Positions 46,401-59,574 of a stretch of DNA of 64,000 nt are shown piece after piece. Origin of the DNA: Dryocosmus kuriphilus (taxonomy: Eukaryota; Arthropoda; Insecta; Hymenoptera; Cynipidae). Where the stretch lies: the NCBI GenBank assembly GCA_038277395.1, contig CM076197.1, forward strand, positions 74,371,348 through 74,435,347. The letters run 5' to 3'. The first letter of the stretch is position 1, and each line of letters opens with the position of its first letter. The notes below the pieces were generated by a model. The model saw only the letters and a program-made list of their open reading frames with translations. It searched no databases and was not told the origin of the DNA. A program made the translations under genes and the position numbers.

Positions 46401-47475
46401 TTTTCACAATACAGGATTTCGATTCTTAAAAGTGAAATGATGAGCCTTATAAATAAATTTTGTAGCTCTTTCCAAGGTGAAGAATTCTGCTTGTTATATA
46501 TTTTCTCATATCTTGCATAGTTTTGCTGAAATGTGGTTTTCTTTATATTTCATAATATATTTCACGAATAACTCAAAAACTACGCGTCTGCTCAAAAAAA
46601 TGATAGATAGAAAATTTGTAGATCGTTTTGAGGCGATCAACTTTGTTCATTATTATTTTTTCGTATCTTGCATAGTTTGGCGGAAAATTGGAGATTTTAT
46701 ATTTTTAATAACGTTTTATCGATTAAAAGCAAGACCGTGAATTTTAACAAAAAATGCTCGAAACAAAATTTGTAGGTCCCTTTGAGGTGAACAACTTTGT
46801 TTATTATAATTTTTTCATATCTTGCATAGTTTGGCGAGAAATTTAAAAATTTTGTTTTTTAATAACGTTTTATCGATTAAAACTAAAACCGTGAATTTTA
46901 TCAAAAAATGGTTAAAATAAAATTTGTAGACATTTTTGAATTGAACAACTTTATCCTTTAGCATTTTTCTGTATCTTTAATATTTTGTCGGGAAACCAGA
47001 GTTCTTTAATTTTAATAGCGTTTTCTTGATTAAAACAAAAACCGTTCATGTTATGAAAAAATGGTTAACACAAAATTTGTAGATTTTTTTGAGATAAACA
47101 GTTTTACTTTCTTCAATTTTTTTTGTATCTCTCATAGTTTATCCGGAAAATGGATGGATTTTTGATTTTTGTGAAAACCGTTTTTTTGATGGATAAAACC
47201 ATAACCGTTGGTCAAAAACTGCTGGTTAACGAACTCGTCCTTTCTTTTTATCCCTTAAAGAAGCGTACCAAAGCGCACTCAAATCCGATTAGTCCTTCGA
47301 GAGTTATCGTGAGAAGAGACTCCAACGAGGAAGACGACAACGACGACGACAAGAGACAGACACCGTCGTAAAAACCGTTTCTTTGGATTCAGGTGGTCTC
47401 AAAACGTGGGGATTTCATGAAATCCGCGAAAGTCAAATTTTACATAAATCTAATACCTACACTGATGAGAATGTG
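46401..47475 (-). mobile_element. HINE copy without hairpin module
   Basis: It starts in the pre-hairpin block, runs through about four satellite units (46490-47140), the 5' block, a short GAC/AAC tract (47325-47350), and ends at GATGAGAATGT (about 47466) directly against the LIR-F right arm. Confidence 0.6.
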
Positions 47476-47563
47476 AAAATAATTAAATTTGGGGAACATT
47501 TTTTTTCACTTTTTCAATGTTATTTAAAAATATTCTTCTGATAGAAAAACTACAAATAGAGAA
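47468..47563 (-). repeat. LIR-F, right arm
   Basis: Inverted partner of 37808-37905. Confidence 0.65.
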
Positions 47564-48330
47564 AAGTACCGCCTCGTCATTCTCTACACTTTAGTATTTT
47601 TTTTTAAGTTTACATTTTTGGACTTAAAAATTTTCATGTCACCTGACATTTGGACAATCCTTTTACGCGTTTTCAAGCGCGATTTAACAATTGTTGAAAA
47701 TAGTATCATAGAAAAGTACCATAAAATTCCATTAGAAACTATTATTTTTTGCTAATTCAATCATGAACACTTCCAATTTTTAATTTTTATTATATAAAGT
47801 TTGGAATTTTTATTAACTTTATCAATGTAATAATTAAGAAAATTAATTCTTTCTTTCAATATTGTAACTTACTGATATTTTAAAATGTCAAATGCACTAC
47901 TAGAATATAGGTCAATCGACTCATTTTGATTGAAGGCTGTGCACTGCGCAATACTTACCCGATTTTTACTTTACCGGCATTCTTTTCGCAGCAACTCCCG
48001 ATACACATGAATTAAGATCTAAGTTGGAAATTTGTGAAATTAAATAAGCGGCAGTAAGGAATCTTTTTTGTAATTCCAAAAATTTAGGACTATGCAAACG
48101 TTTCTTATAGTGTTTGTCATTTAGTGGATGTCAGTTGTCAGTGTCGGATTAAAACCTCGGGGTCTGGCGCTAAAATCACGGCGGGGCTCACTTAAGGCGG
48201 CTGATTTTAAGTAGATGAGGGTTTGGACTGCTACTGGAAACGTGAATTTCACATAAATGAATTCACGCTAATATTCATAAATTATGATTTATTCAAAACA
48301 ACATAGAGTATGAAAAAAATATTTGAACAA
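47564..48330. other. no feature seen
   Basis: AT-rich with no credible frame. 48140-48250 is slightly richer in GC. Confidence 0.3.
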
Positions 48331-48658
48331 TTAGAAATGTTTTCTCCTACATTTTGCTTTAGCAAACTCTTCTATCAGAGTGTCAAGATTGAGTGATCTG
48401 AGTAGCTCCTTTTTGATGGTAACTGGTAAGGATAGCTAATGCAGATAATCTTTTATCAAGCATAGTAGATCTGTGTAAGTCTTTGATTCTTTTTAATACT
48501 GAAAATGATCGCTCGCTTTCACAATTTGCTATAGGAATAGTCATGAGGAGTCTATAAGCTACATAAACATTTGGAAAAATTGGTATCATACCATTGTCAA
48601 TCATCCAATTTGATACCACTACAGGGCACATTGTTTTGTCATCTTCTTTAGAATTCAC
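48331..48658 (-). pseudogene. hAT transposase C-terminal fragment, frameshifted
   Basis: The minus strand encodes the C-terminal dimerisation region of hAT transposases (hATC). The diagnostic run is CESERSFSVLKRIKDLHRST, followed by LDKRLSALAILTS. Upstream is a WMIDNGMIPIFPNVYVAYRLL-type lead-in, quoted as adjoining words. After LTSYHQK the frame shifts near 48415. In the next frame the typical C-terminal tail (LRSLNLDTLIEEFAKAK, then basic residues) continues to a TAA at 48331. The catalytic domain and N-terminal zinc finger are absent from the visible sequence. This is a dead 3' fragment. Confidence 0.8.
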
Positions 48659-48659
48659 G

Positions 48660-49287
<628 letters not shown>

Positions 49288-49908
49288 ATGATCCACCACT
49301 GTCAGTGGTTGTGAAAAAAATGTTGGTAAAGTACGAATCGAGTAAGTATTACATGGCCTTAAAGGATTTGTTAAATAAATATATCAAGGTTTAATTGTGA
49401 AACTATTTGGAATTATTTTAGTGAAACCATTTGCAGTTGTTTTAATCAGATAGATAATCCCCAAAATTGTGCGTTATGGTCTGGTCTATGTGCCATTATT
49501 TATAATAAACTCGATAAAAACTTTAACCAATACACTGAAAAATATATGATCGTGTTAAGCTAGTTCAACATAACGTAGAAAACATTGAAAATTTTGAACA
49601 TTGTTTACTAATTGAAAGTGTTGCGGCCTTTGTTGGGTTTTTTGCTATTTATTTTAAAAAATTCATTGCCAACATGTTTCGATTCAAATTTGACTCATAT
49701 TCATGACATTTTTATAACATTTTAAAAGCAGTAGTATAATAATCAAAATCAATGGAACATTCCGTATATTTTGTAGAGAACAGGCTTCTGAGAAACCTAA
49801 CCTGTACAAAAGATTATTCAATTTAATGTTTTGTAGAGTGCAAAAAAGTTTGTATTATTATATTATTATTTAAAGGAAATTATTATTACTTACGTTAGTG
49901 TCCATTTT

Positions 49909-50433
49909 CATATCTTAAATATTTTGGCGGGAAACCACAGTTTTTTATTTTTAATAACGTTTTCTCGATTAAAACAAAAACCGTCCATTTTATCAAAAAA
50001 CGGTTAAGACAAAATTTGTAGATTTTTTTTGAGGTGAACAATTTTAGTTATATACATATTTTGTGCATCTCGTATAGTTTAGCCGGAAAATGGATTTTTT
50101 GATTTTGTGAAAACCGTTTTTGATGGATAAAACCATAACCGTTGGTCAAAAGTGGCTGGTTAACGAACTCGTCCTTACTTTTTATGCTTTAAAGAAGTGT
50201 GCTAAAGCGCAACCCAATCCGATTAGTCCTTCGAAAGTTATCGTGTTCACAGACTACAACGACGACAACAACAACGACGACAACAACAACAACGACGACA
50301 ACAACGACAGACAGACACCAACGTAAAACACGTTTTTTCGGATTCAGGAGGTCATGAAACGTGGAGATTTCATGAAATCCGCGAAAGTCAGTTTTCACAT
50401 AAAACTAATACCTTCTCATTGAAATGAGAATGT
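49909..50433 (-). mobile_element. HINE fragment inside LIR-G
   Basis: One or two satellite units (CTTAAATATTTTGGCGGGAAA onward), the 5' block and a 60-bp AAC/GAC microsatellite (50253-50320), ending at GAGAATGTAA. The hairpin module is missing. Confidence 0.65.
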
Positions 50434-50635
50434 AATAAGGAAAATTTTGTTAGAGCCATGATGTTTCTCCGATAAATACGTCATGACTGAAATTTTAGGT
50501 TAGCATAATTTTTAAATTTTCAAAATTTTTCGCCGGTTATAGCTATATATACGTATTATATGATGCTAACCTAAAATTTCAGTCATGACGTTTTTATCGG
50601 ACAAACCTAATGGCTCTAACAAAATTTTCCTTATT
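50434..50635. mobile_element. 202-bp palindromic MITE
   Basis: Arms of 75-80 bp start AATAAGGAAAATTTTGTTAG and are inverted at the right end. The stem continues through CATGACTGAAATTTTAGGTT. The loop has CGCCGGTTATAGC. It abuts the 5' end of the HINE fragment. Confidence 0.75.
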
Positions 50636-50646
50636 TTTTAACTTAA

Positions 50647-51121
50647 GGCTGTTGGCCGAGGTGTCGAAAAATAGGTTAGAAATGTGTTGTCGCCTTAATT
50701 CCTATTCAATTCCATCTGTTTTCGTATATACGACTTATGTATTTTAAAGAGACACTTTGCAAAAAAATTTCCTCAACCCGGAAGGGGTTCACGGTTGTAT
50801 GAGGTGCGCTTAGTATACAGTTTCCCGAAAAAAGTAAAAATATCTGTGCTAAAATACGATAATGGAAAAGTGTTGAAATGAGGGGAAGTAGAGAAAGAGT
50901 TCCAATGATTTTCCATTATCGTATTTTAGCACAGATATTTTTACTTTTTTCGGAAAACTGTATACTAAGCGCACCTCATACAACCTTGAACCCCTTCTGG
51001 GTTGAGGAAATTTTTTTGCAAAGTGCCTCTTTAAAATACATAAGTCGTATATACGAAAACAGATGGAATTGAATAGGAATTAAGGCGACAGCACAGTTTT
51101 TTGAAACCTCGGCCAGCAGCC
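50647..51121. mobile_element. 475-bp palindromic MITE, TTAA duplication
   Basis: Left end GGCTGTTGGCCGAGGT and right end ACCTCGGCCAGCAGCC are inverted. TTAA flanks both sides (50643-50646 and 51122-51125), the piggyBac-type target. Inverted similarity covers almost the whole element, with a short central loop near 50880-50900. The frame at 50878-51072 is a by-product. Confidence 0.8.
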
Positions 51122-51996
51122 TTAAACACCTTTTTCTTGAACAAAATGAACACTATAACGTAAGTAATAATAATTTCCTTTAAATAATAATATAATAATA
51201 CAAACTTTTTTGCACTCTACAAAACATTAACTTGAATAATCTTTTGTACAGGTTAGGTTTCACAGAATAAAGCCTGTTCTCTACAAAATATACGGAATGT
51301 TCCATTGATTTTGATTATTATACTACTGCTTTTAAAATGTTATAAAAATTTCATGAATATGATTCAAATTTGAATCGAAACATGTTGGCAATGCATTTTT
51401 TAAAATAAACAGCGAAAACCCCAACAAAGGCCGCAACACTTTCAATTATACATTATTCTTGGGTAAAAATTGTTTACTAATTTTTTAGAAAATTGATATT
51501 TTTGCTTCATGACCTGGCCGAGCGTCATCCCGTGTAGAAATTTCGAAAGAGGTCTAGTGGGTTCCTCACTAGCTTTCCCTTTTTATAGTCGGGCCGTTAT
51601 GGGGAAAACTAGTAGGGGTCCCAGCAAGATCATAACGCTTTTGTCAGTGTGGACCCTACTAGACGTTCTAGTAGGGGTCTAGTGGGTATCGCCCTTGCAC
51701 ATACCTATCAAAGAAAGGGTCCTGCTGTGGCCGTAGTCAGGTTCCCGTTAGATACAGTGATAATTATAAACCTATATATAGTTATGCATTTGGGATGATT
51801 TCAAGTAGAAATGCTCAAAATATCTACTTATATCGTCCCAAATACATCCCTAGAAATAAACATAAAATTATGTTTGTTTATATTGCATTTTATTAATTTT
51901 TAAATAATTCGTACAGAAAAATATTAATATTACATATCCTTAATCTTGTTCTTTTTGCACATTTTTCCCTTGTTCTTGAGATCTCCTTCCGCCATC

Positions 51997-52100
51997 TCAG
52001 TCCTTATTGGCATTAGGCAAAACATGTTTTAAATCAGATAGGAAATACATTTGTGTTATTGCTTCGCCGCTTTGATTTCTGTGGGAATTCGAAACCGCAG
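51997..52100 (-). CDS. 3' exon of a possible DUF4806-like gene
   Basis: On the minus strand the acceptor (AAATTTTTCAG) precedes 104 bases that continue the reading frame of the exon at 52186-52357 and end in TGA at 51997-51999. The residues read SNSHRNQSGEAITQMYFLSD and then LKHVLPNANKD. Splicing is supported by phase agreement and consensus sites on both sides of an 85-bp intron. Confidence 0.5.
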
Positions 52101-52185
52101 CTGAAAAATTTTTAATTCACTATTTAGAGAACGTGAAATAGTATAGTTAATATACAAATAAATGCTTAATTTCTAATAAACTTAC

Positions 52186-52357
52186 CTAACAACATGCATG
52201 AACACATTCTTGTCTCCCTAAAAATTCGTTTATTTCCACATGCCTTCATGGCTACGAATTGAAAAGAAACCTTTTTGGACAAATATATTTTTAAAATATT
52301 GTTAATGGTTTTTCTCATATTCTTCTTTCCATCAAAGTGAAGCGAAAGTGACGACTT
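52186..52357 (-). CDS. internal exon of the same DUF4806-like gene fragment
   Basis: 172 bases, open throughout, bounded by an acceptor (GTTTTTTAG, 52358-52366) and a donor (GTAAG, 52181-52185). Residues include MRKTINNILKIYLSKKV, SFQFVAMKACGNKRIFRETR and MCSCMLLAAV. The order helix, hydrophobic FQF, GNK-x-x-F and a conserved L/V-rich end recalls the insect DUF4806 domain, but this rests on memory of the family's look and is uncertain. About 90 residues are recovered over two exons. The N-terminal exons are not found and would be expected before 52366. Function unknown. The gene lies wholly inside a TIR element, so it is either an accessory gene or captured host sequence. Confidence 0.45.
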
Positions 52358-52657
52358 CTAAAAAACGACTGACACTCATGATTCATGACAACACGACTAA
52401 CACTTATAAACTTTACCAAAGAGAGGTTATGTTGCGCGCCGTCTAACGGCCGAACCTTATATAATTACAAAAGTGAGGTTAGCGTGGATTCTCTAGTCGG
52501 GACCCCACTAGATACAGATATATTTATCAAAGTAAAAAATTGCTTACTAGCTCCAGATAGGGCCCTGATTTGTTCTTATTCTAGACTAGAACTTCTAGTC
52601 TGAGCCACACTAGAACCCCACTTCAAACAGGGAAGGATAGGGAAATTTCTACACGGG

Positions 52658-54534
52658 ATATGGTCTGGCGCTATAATGGGAGATATCTTTGAAATTCAAA
52701 ACTCTTTTTTTTTCTGGCCCTTTGCGGAAATAAATTTTTAACCCTTATTATCATCATAAGTATAAAGTAGGTTTTATTATTTTCATTTCTTACTTGAGGT
52801 TCCCACGCTTCTTCAAGGGAAAGTAGGGGTGTCAATAAGCGCTATTTTATCTCCCAAAGCAGATTTCGTTTACCTTTCGTATTTGTGCATTAGAAAAGGA
52901 AAATTTTCACTTACAGGCACATTTTTGCTAAAAGCAATAGTTTTCGAGAAAAGTGGGTCGATGAAACGTTTTTTTTCGATTTTTAAATCGGTAAGGGGTG
53001 GAAAAGTCGTCTTTTGTTATTGTTATCAAAAAGTTCTAATGACATTTAAATAAATATTTATAAGGAAAGGAGGGTGTCAATAAGCACTATTTTTTGATCC
53101 ACAGCCAAGGGCGGGGGGGGGGGGGGGGGGGGGGATTTGTTGTACACTCGCCCATACTCAGGAAAGCATATATATATTAAATTATGTAGCGGTTTCAAGA
53201 ATTTCGGCGGGGTAATTGATAAGGCCTGTCGATTTGAAAGCTTTAAAATTTAAAATGTAAAGTTAGAGTAATACCATAGATTAGATGAGGTAACGAATTA
53301 GGTCGGCCACGTAACGGTAGTTGGCGCCACAGAAAAGTTATGTGGCCCTGTAGCTTCGACCACATACTTGTAGAGGCACTGGCGATGCATATAGCGCCAA
53401 ATATGAAATGATTGAAAATCGAAAATGATTATAGTGCTGAATAGTTGCTACGTGATATTGCAGATGATATAAAAAAAGCTACTAGCTTTTTGAAATCAAA
53501 AATAGTTTATCGTAATGAAGTCAAAAATCAAAATTCTTTAAGTTCAAACGATTTCCATACGAAACTTTAGATTCACATAAAGAATGACCCGCTGACCAGC
53601 CCTCTTGCACCGAGTATACCTGTACAACTTTAAAGATTAAAGGGATGGTGCAGTTGGCAAATTGTATGCGACTAATGACTAATCTATAACGGGAGGCAAT
53701 AGAAATATACTAATTTGAAGGACACTTTCCTATTAAAGTATATTCAAATATGTCTATCAATATTTTTTCTAAATGGTTCACCTACAAGTTGTTCCTTTTG
53801 GTGTCAAAATGATTTATGGATTTTGTCAGAATTTGAAAAAAATATTTAGAAGTTATTTGAATAAAATACGTATTTTAGTTAAATAAGCTGTGTAATTGAA
53901 ATATTTTACTTTGAAACGCATCCAATATATTCTTTTTCAAGAAATATGTTCATAAAATCCAGGGTACTTTTTCGAAAAGTTGGTCGTTAATTATTTAAAC
54001 AAGTTAGAAAAAAGAAATTCATTATTTATGTGAGAAAGAAGATTCTGTAAAACATTTTTCAGAAGTTTTGAACCAAGAAAAGACTTTTTCCCCTTTAGAC
54101 TTTTCCCCTACAATCAACCGTTGTAAAGTTACAGCATTATAAAGAATTAAATTAGCACAAGAAAACTTGATTATTATTTACAGGTAGACATCTCAGCACC
54201 TATTGAATCAAAAAAAAGTACAAATTGCTTTTCAAGGTATATACGGTACCACACAGAAAAAATCAATTTTCCCGATCAAAGTAAATGTTAAATGAAAATA
54301 TTTTTAAAATCTTGGTTTCAATTTTAATTAATTCAAAATTGTAAAACTCTAAAATACAGTTTTTAAATATATTTGAAAATATATACGGGAAAAAGTAAAG
54401 ACGTTATAGAATTTCTAAATCACTTTAAAATGAAGGTGAAAAATAAATTGGAATTTTTTTCAAAAAAAAACTTTTTTTTGGCCAGGTAATCTGTTTCCTA
54501 TTTGCATTCATAATTTCAATACGAAACTACCATA
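52658..54534. other. no confident feature; (G)22 run
   Basis: A run of 22 G lies at 53113-53134. 53280-53420 is less AT-rich (GGTCGGCCACGTAACGG, GGCGCCACAG) with nothing recognised. The rest is AT-rich. Confidence 0.35.
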
Positions 54535-54603
54535 ACGAGTAGCTCACACGGCAACGTTCTGAGTTTGTAGTCGGAAGGTTGCAGGCTCGATTCTCGGTAT
54601 CTA
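54535..54603 (+). repeat. tRNA-like SINE head remnant
   Basis: A-box-like GTAGCTCACACGG and B-box GGCTCGATTCT are 30-odd bases apart, as in tRNA genes, and a T-rich tail follows. The stems pair poorly. Confidence 0.5.
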
Positions 54604-54609
54604 TACTAT

Positions 54610-55490
54610 TATTTTTATTTTTTTTTCTTTTTTTTTTATTTTACAAAAATGAACATTTACGTTTTTTTTTCAATGAAAAACTCGCTTTTTTAAAACTTTT
54701 TTGGAAAACTTTCTATTTTCAATTGTAATTGCCGTGAAAATATACTTAACATCGCTAAATATTATTATTGTGCTAACGTTTTTGATAGTGTTTTCTTAAG
54801 ATCTTTAAAAATTAAGACCAAGAAATAAATTCACTAACATTCTAATTTCCTGCTTTTCCTATCCAATGTAACCACTCTGAAAATTGCTCCAACTCTTTCA
54901 CATTTGAGCATTTTGGTTGCATTTTCTATACTATTAAAGTCAATTAAATGGGCTTATTAGAATAATACTTAATTTAGGATACTCCTGGTGAGAGGGCCCA
55001 GTAAGCAATGTGGAGATTATTTAGATAAATAATTTGCGTGTATAATAAGATTTATTCTGAAGTATTTTTAGTCTGACTATCCAATTAAAAATTTTTATTT
55101 ATCTTCGTGAGTTTAAAATTAAATTTGACTAATTCAAGTTAGACAATATTTATTAAATTGCTACCTTATTTTAAGATTCTCCTCAATGCTGAAGCCAAGA
55201 AACAATCCACATCATATTATAATAATTTATACAATATAAATCTATAATTATTATTGATACAATATAATATGATGAACACAAACTTGCATTTGTAAACTTA
55301 TAATTGTATGAATAAAAAGCACACACAAAAAAATTTTACTTCAATTTACTCGTTCATCACCTTCCATTTACACTATGCTGAATTTAAATATTATGCTTCA
55401 GTTACCCAAATAAACGGTTCATATTAATTGATAGAATGAAGAAAATCTAGATGTAGAATCCTTCGTAATATTAACGTCCGGGTATATATC
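54610..55490. other. no feature seen
   Basis: AT-rich with long T-runs at the start. Confidence 0.3.
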
Positions 55491-57602
55491 ATTAAATAAA
55501 TAAGACCAAAGGTCAGAACGACAGCTTCCAGACAATTATCGTTTATTAATATGAAAGTTCAAAGTAACGTTTCGGAATTACTCTAATTCCCTCTTCAGAC
55601 TAAATAATTAAACTTTAAGTATGTCATTACAGTATTACAAATATATTTTTGAATGCTAGAATCAATTCATAAAGAATTCTGATAATTTGAAAAATTTAAT
55701 CTTTGTGAGTGCTTGTATCATTGCTAGTGTAATAAATATTATAAGATCTATATATTGAATCTGAATATAAAACGTAAAACAACTTATCGGCATATCCATT
55801 AGATAATATTACCTTAACATAAAAATTAAAAAAATTATAACCAGAACGGAGCTACAGTCCAGCTCCGTTAATGTAAATACGAGCACTCATTATTGAGAAA
55901 TTTACCTGTATATATTATATAAATTTATTTCAATTTACCTGTCATTTGAGAGCAGAAGAATACGACATTCAAGGAAACCTGACTAAAAATACATATGCAT
56001 ACGTAGAGAATATAGAATAACTTGCAAAAAAATGTTTCTAAGGGGGGAAAAGTACAATTTGTTTATAAACAATTAATATATTTTTTAAACAAATTCAATG
56101 TTTTTACATCCAGAAGGAAGATTTCTGGAACGTACTTTTTAAAACAAACATTTCGACGTCAAGGAATCGTCAAAATCTGTTTAGTCATTTACGAGATAAA
56201 TGTTGGTCATGTAGTAATATTAAAATTTTCATTGTTAATCAATTTTGCAAAAAAGTTTCGTTTGCGACCAAAACCTGGGGAAATATTTTCGAACATAAGG
56301 GCTACTAAAAAATTCATTTTACAGTGAAAATAAATGATTTTCGATTTATGGTGGCCTACTTGGGATAATCTGACCTAAACTAAAAATTCAAACTCGAATA
56401 AAAAAAAAAACTGGTAAGCAGAAAATTCCAATCCGACTCCGAATGATTTTGTATGATTACGTATGAATGCGAAATCTGTTTCGAAAGCACGGATTCAATC
56501 GGAATCGAAGGAAAATCCATTCCCATTTATATAAATATTCACGTATAATTATAAAATCACGTATATATTATATAATATATATTTGAACTTTTTACCCACA
56601 CAGTTAATCTAAGATATATATTAGATTAACTGTCTAGGTGAAAAGTTCAAATACCTATATGAAAAAAGTTAATGATTTTTTTTTCATCACGTTCATAAAA
56701 GTGGTCATGGATACTTTCCAACATTTGAGGAGTCGAGCAAATTTTGAGAAAAGTAAATATTTCAGCGGGAAAGTTGTTAGGAAAAGAATAAAGAAATTTT
56801 CCTGAAAATATTACTTCAATTGATACAACGGTTGAAAATCTATGATTATTTTACTTCATTCGGGTTATCGAGTGCGACCGGCAACTCGTCACAAGCATAC
56901 AATGTAAATTAAATAAGTACCTAATAAAAAATTATGTTTTCTTATCAATATATGTAAATTTTACTTTTTAATTCTATTGACAGATGTATATTTTCCATTT
57001 CGAAAACATAAAAAATAACTACTTGTACGTTTAGCTTGAAAAACACTTTTTTTAGGACACTTTTAATACATTCTGCAATTTCTTCGGATGTGCACTACAT
57101 ATTCAAAGAATAATGCAGAAATGATCGTTTTGTTTACATTTTGTACATTGTTTGTACATTATTGTCACGTTTTCTAGAAAATAATGAGCACTCATTATTG
57201 CTCGTATTTACATTAATGGAGCTGGACTGTAGCTCCGTTCTGGTTATAATTTAAAAAATTTTTTAATTGTTATGTTAATTTAATATTATCTAATGGATAT
57301 GCCGATAAGTTGTTTTACGTTTTACATTCAGATTCAATAGATCTTATAATATTTATTACACTAACAATGATACGAGCACTCACAAAGATTACATTTTTCA
57401 AATTATCAGAATTCTTTATGAATTAATCCTAGTATTCAAAAATCTATATCTGTAACACTGTAATGACATACTTAAAGTTTAATTATTCAGTCTGAAGAGG
57501 GAATTAGAGTAATTGCGAAACGTACTTACATTGAACTTTCATATTAATAAACGATAATTGTCTGGAAGCTGTCGTTCTGACCTTTGGTCTTATTTATTTA
57601 AT
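55491..57602. mobile_element. LIR-H, 2.1 kb TIR element
   Basis: Arms of about 410 bp (55491-55896 and 57188-57602) are inverted and about 90% alike by eye. They share ATTAAATAAATAAGACCAAA, GGTCAGAACGACAGC and AACCAGAACGGAGCTACAG. The inner ends contain the short palindrome GGAGCTACAGTCCAGCTCC. The interior includes a separate 80-bp palindrome at 56573-56655 (AGTTAATCTA with TAGATTAACT). An unrecognised frame of 101 codons, starting without ATG, lies at 56022-56327. No transposase is recognised. Confidence 0.75.
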
Positions 57603-57765
57603 ATACTTTAATTTTTAATATTTTTAAAATTAAAATTTAAAATTTTTAATTAATTTAATATACTTTTATATACTTAATATACTTCGACCGAGAATTCTCT
57701 CCTGTAAATAATGATATATTTATTAATAAAATTGATGAATTTTGAGCGGAATCTAACGAGATAAG

Positions 57766-57793
57766 TATTATATATATATATATATATATATAA
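57766..57793. repeat. (TA)n microsatellite
   Basis: About 13 TA repeats. Confidence 0.9.
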
Positions 57794-58628
57794 AAGTAAT
57801 ATATGTTTGTAGTCTTTCTTTATTTCACCTGTCACTTTTGTAAACACGGTAAACACACTCAACACATGCATGTGTATGAGAATCGACTCGAATCTCCAAA
57901 TCAGAAATTATAGTCCAGTTGGCACGAAACTGATATCTTGAATCGTTCGTCTTCGTGCAACTTCGGTTTTTCACGAGGCACAGCCGTACACCTACATCGG
58001 ACATGCCGCGTGCCACGGCCTGTTCAGTTTGTTTACTCGTTGCCACGGAAACGATGAAATGTTCTAGAGGGCAGTACCTACCTATAGGCGAAAATGTAGT
58101 TAGATATATATATCGGTCGTCCCCACCACTGACCCAAGCCGCATCTATTACGTTATATCTATGGTAATGTAATACGTACAGATATTACATAACAATCTTT
58201 ATGTTTCTAATCCAATATAAAAATACAATTTCAAACAAAACAGACTCAACCTAAGTTATTTGAAGATGGATTTTTTAGAAAGATTCAATAGGTGATTTTG
58301 AGCGTAATCTTGGGCTTGTAAGAACCACATAAACGTGTACATGAAGTTTACGTGTGTATTTAGGTGGAAATATGACGGGCGTCTTAATACCGCTGTGAGT
58401 ACGCGGATTCGCATAGGCCTATAAAAGTCTTCGTATCGTAATATAAACTGAGGATTATATTGCTTAGAAAGAGCAGAAATAGGCTATTCCACGACGGGAA
58501 TCATCATCACAAACGACTGAATGGATCGATTTGCTTTTGCACTTAACTCTTTCCATGTTGCTGTCCTACGTAAAAATTTGATAGTCATCTACTCTTCTCT
58601 TCTACATCCTTTTTTACTGTTTGACGGT
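57794..58628. other. no confident feature
   Basis: 57940-58170 is richer in GC, with open frames on both strands (57825-58046 minus, 57955-58167 plus) that lack recognised domains. It might be a promoter or exon of an unseen gene. Confidence 0.25.
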
Positions 58629-59574
58629 GACTTTTATGTCTTTAGGCTTTAGAATGGCTTGGCCATGTAAAAGGTGGGTCACGTGACTATGCCAGTCCTG
58701 AGATCGATATTTTTTGACTCGTATTTAAAAATAAAACTTGAAATAATGCGGAAAAAATTTGGGAAAATATTAATAAATGTAAAAGAACAGTGTGTGGCAA
58801 AGCGTGAATTCGGGGAGCAATAAAAGCTTATTATAAAAATAATATATAGCAACGGATGCAGTTTGCACTAGGTACACGTTCCTACTCTGTCGGTAAAGAA
58901 GCAACATTGCGGTTGGTAACTTGTTATTGATTTTTGGTAAGACTGCGAAAGTTCTCCACATGCTCCTATAGGTGACCGTGCTTCAGTTATAACCTTAAAA
59001 ATTTGTTTGTTGTATTGCAAGTGCAAGTATGATTGTTTGTACTTTTTGCGTACAAAGTTCGTGACCAATGTTTCTGTTTTTTCGTTCCAAGTTTCATGGA
59101 CACTAACCTCAAGTGCTCCAGTTCCAAAATTGAAAATCGCCTGCAGTGTCCTGCACTAAAGTTCTACAACACGGTTGGTAATCGGTATTACCACAAATTT
59201 TTAATAAAAAAAACAAACTTTTTCTACAATAATTGTAAATACTTAGGACCACACGCTCCTTCCTTAGTGCCTTGTATTTACTGTGCAAAATTTTCAACGT
59301 GATTTATTATTCCGTGCGGACATGAGTTGGGAAAGAAGGAATACCGATAATACTTCCAGTTTTATTTCCCTTGAAAAAAATGTTTTCCGAATTTCCAATG
59401 AAACAAAGTAGAGGCTCCTACTATATTGCGTCCTCTTTTATCCTCCAAACTTTCAGAGCGCTACTTTATTTCGTTTGGATATGAGTTGGGACAAAAGAAA
59501 TTCTTAATTCAGGACATCTCGGTCACGTGACCCACCTTTAACATGACCTTAAGCTTATATCCAAAGATGAAGAC
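58629..59574. mobile_element. LIR-I, TIR-bounded segment
   Basis: Arms of about 55 bp (58629-58687 and 59521-59574) are inverted, with AAAGGTGGGTCACGTGAC as the best-kept part. Inside, TATGAGTTGGGA and CATGAGTTGGGA recur near 59320 and 59485. Confidence 0.55.

Larger units (their letters stand above)
49609..51449. mobile_element. LIR-G, filled with other elements
   Basis: Arms of about 300 bp (49609-49908 and 51143-51449) are inverted, sharing AATTGAAAGTGTTGCGGCC, CCAACATGTTTCGATTCAAA and GGAACATTCCGTATATTTTG. The centre is entirely made of a HINE fragment and two MITEs. Confidence 0.75.
51529..52657. mobile_element. TIR element carrying a spliced gene fragment
   Basis: Ends are CCCGTGTAGAAATTTC and its exact inverse, with AT on each outer side. 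Subterminal regions carry repeated CTAGTAGGGGTC and GACCCCACTAG-like words. The interior has two coding exons on the minus strand. No transposase is visible. Superfamily not identified. Confidence 0.7.
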
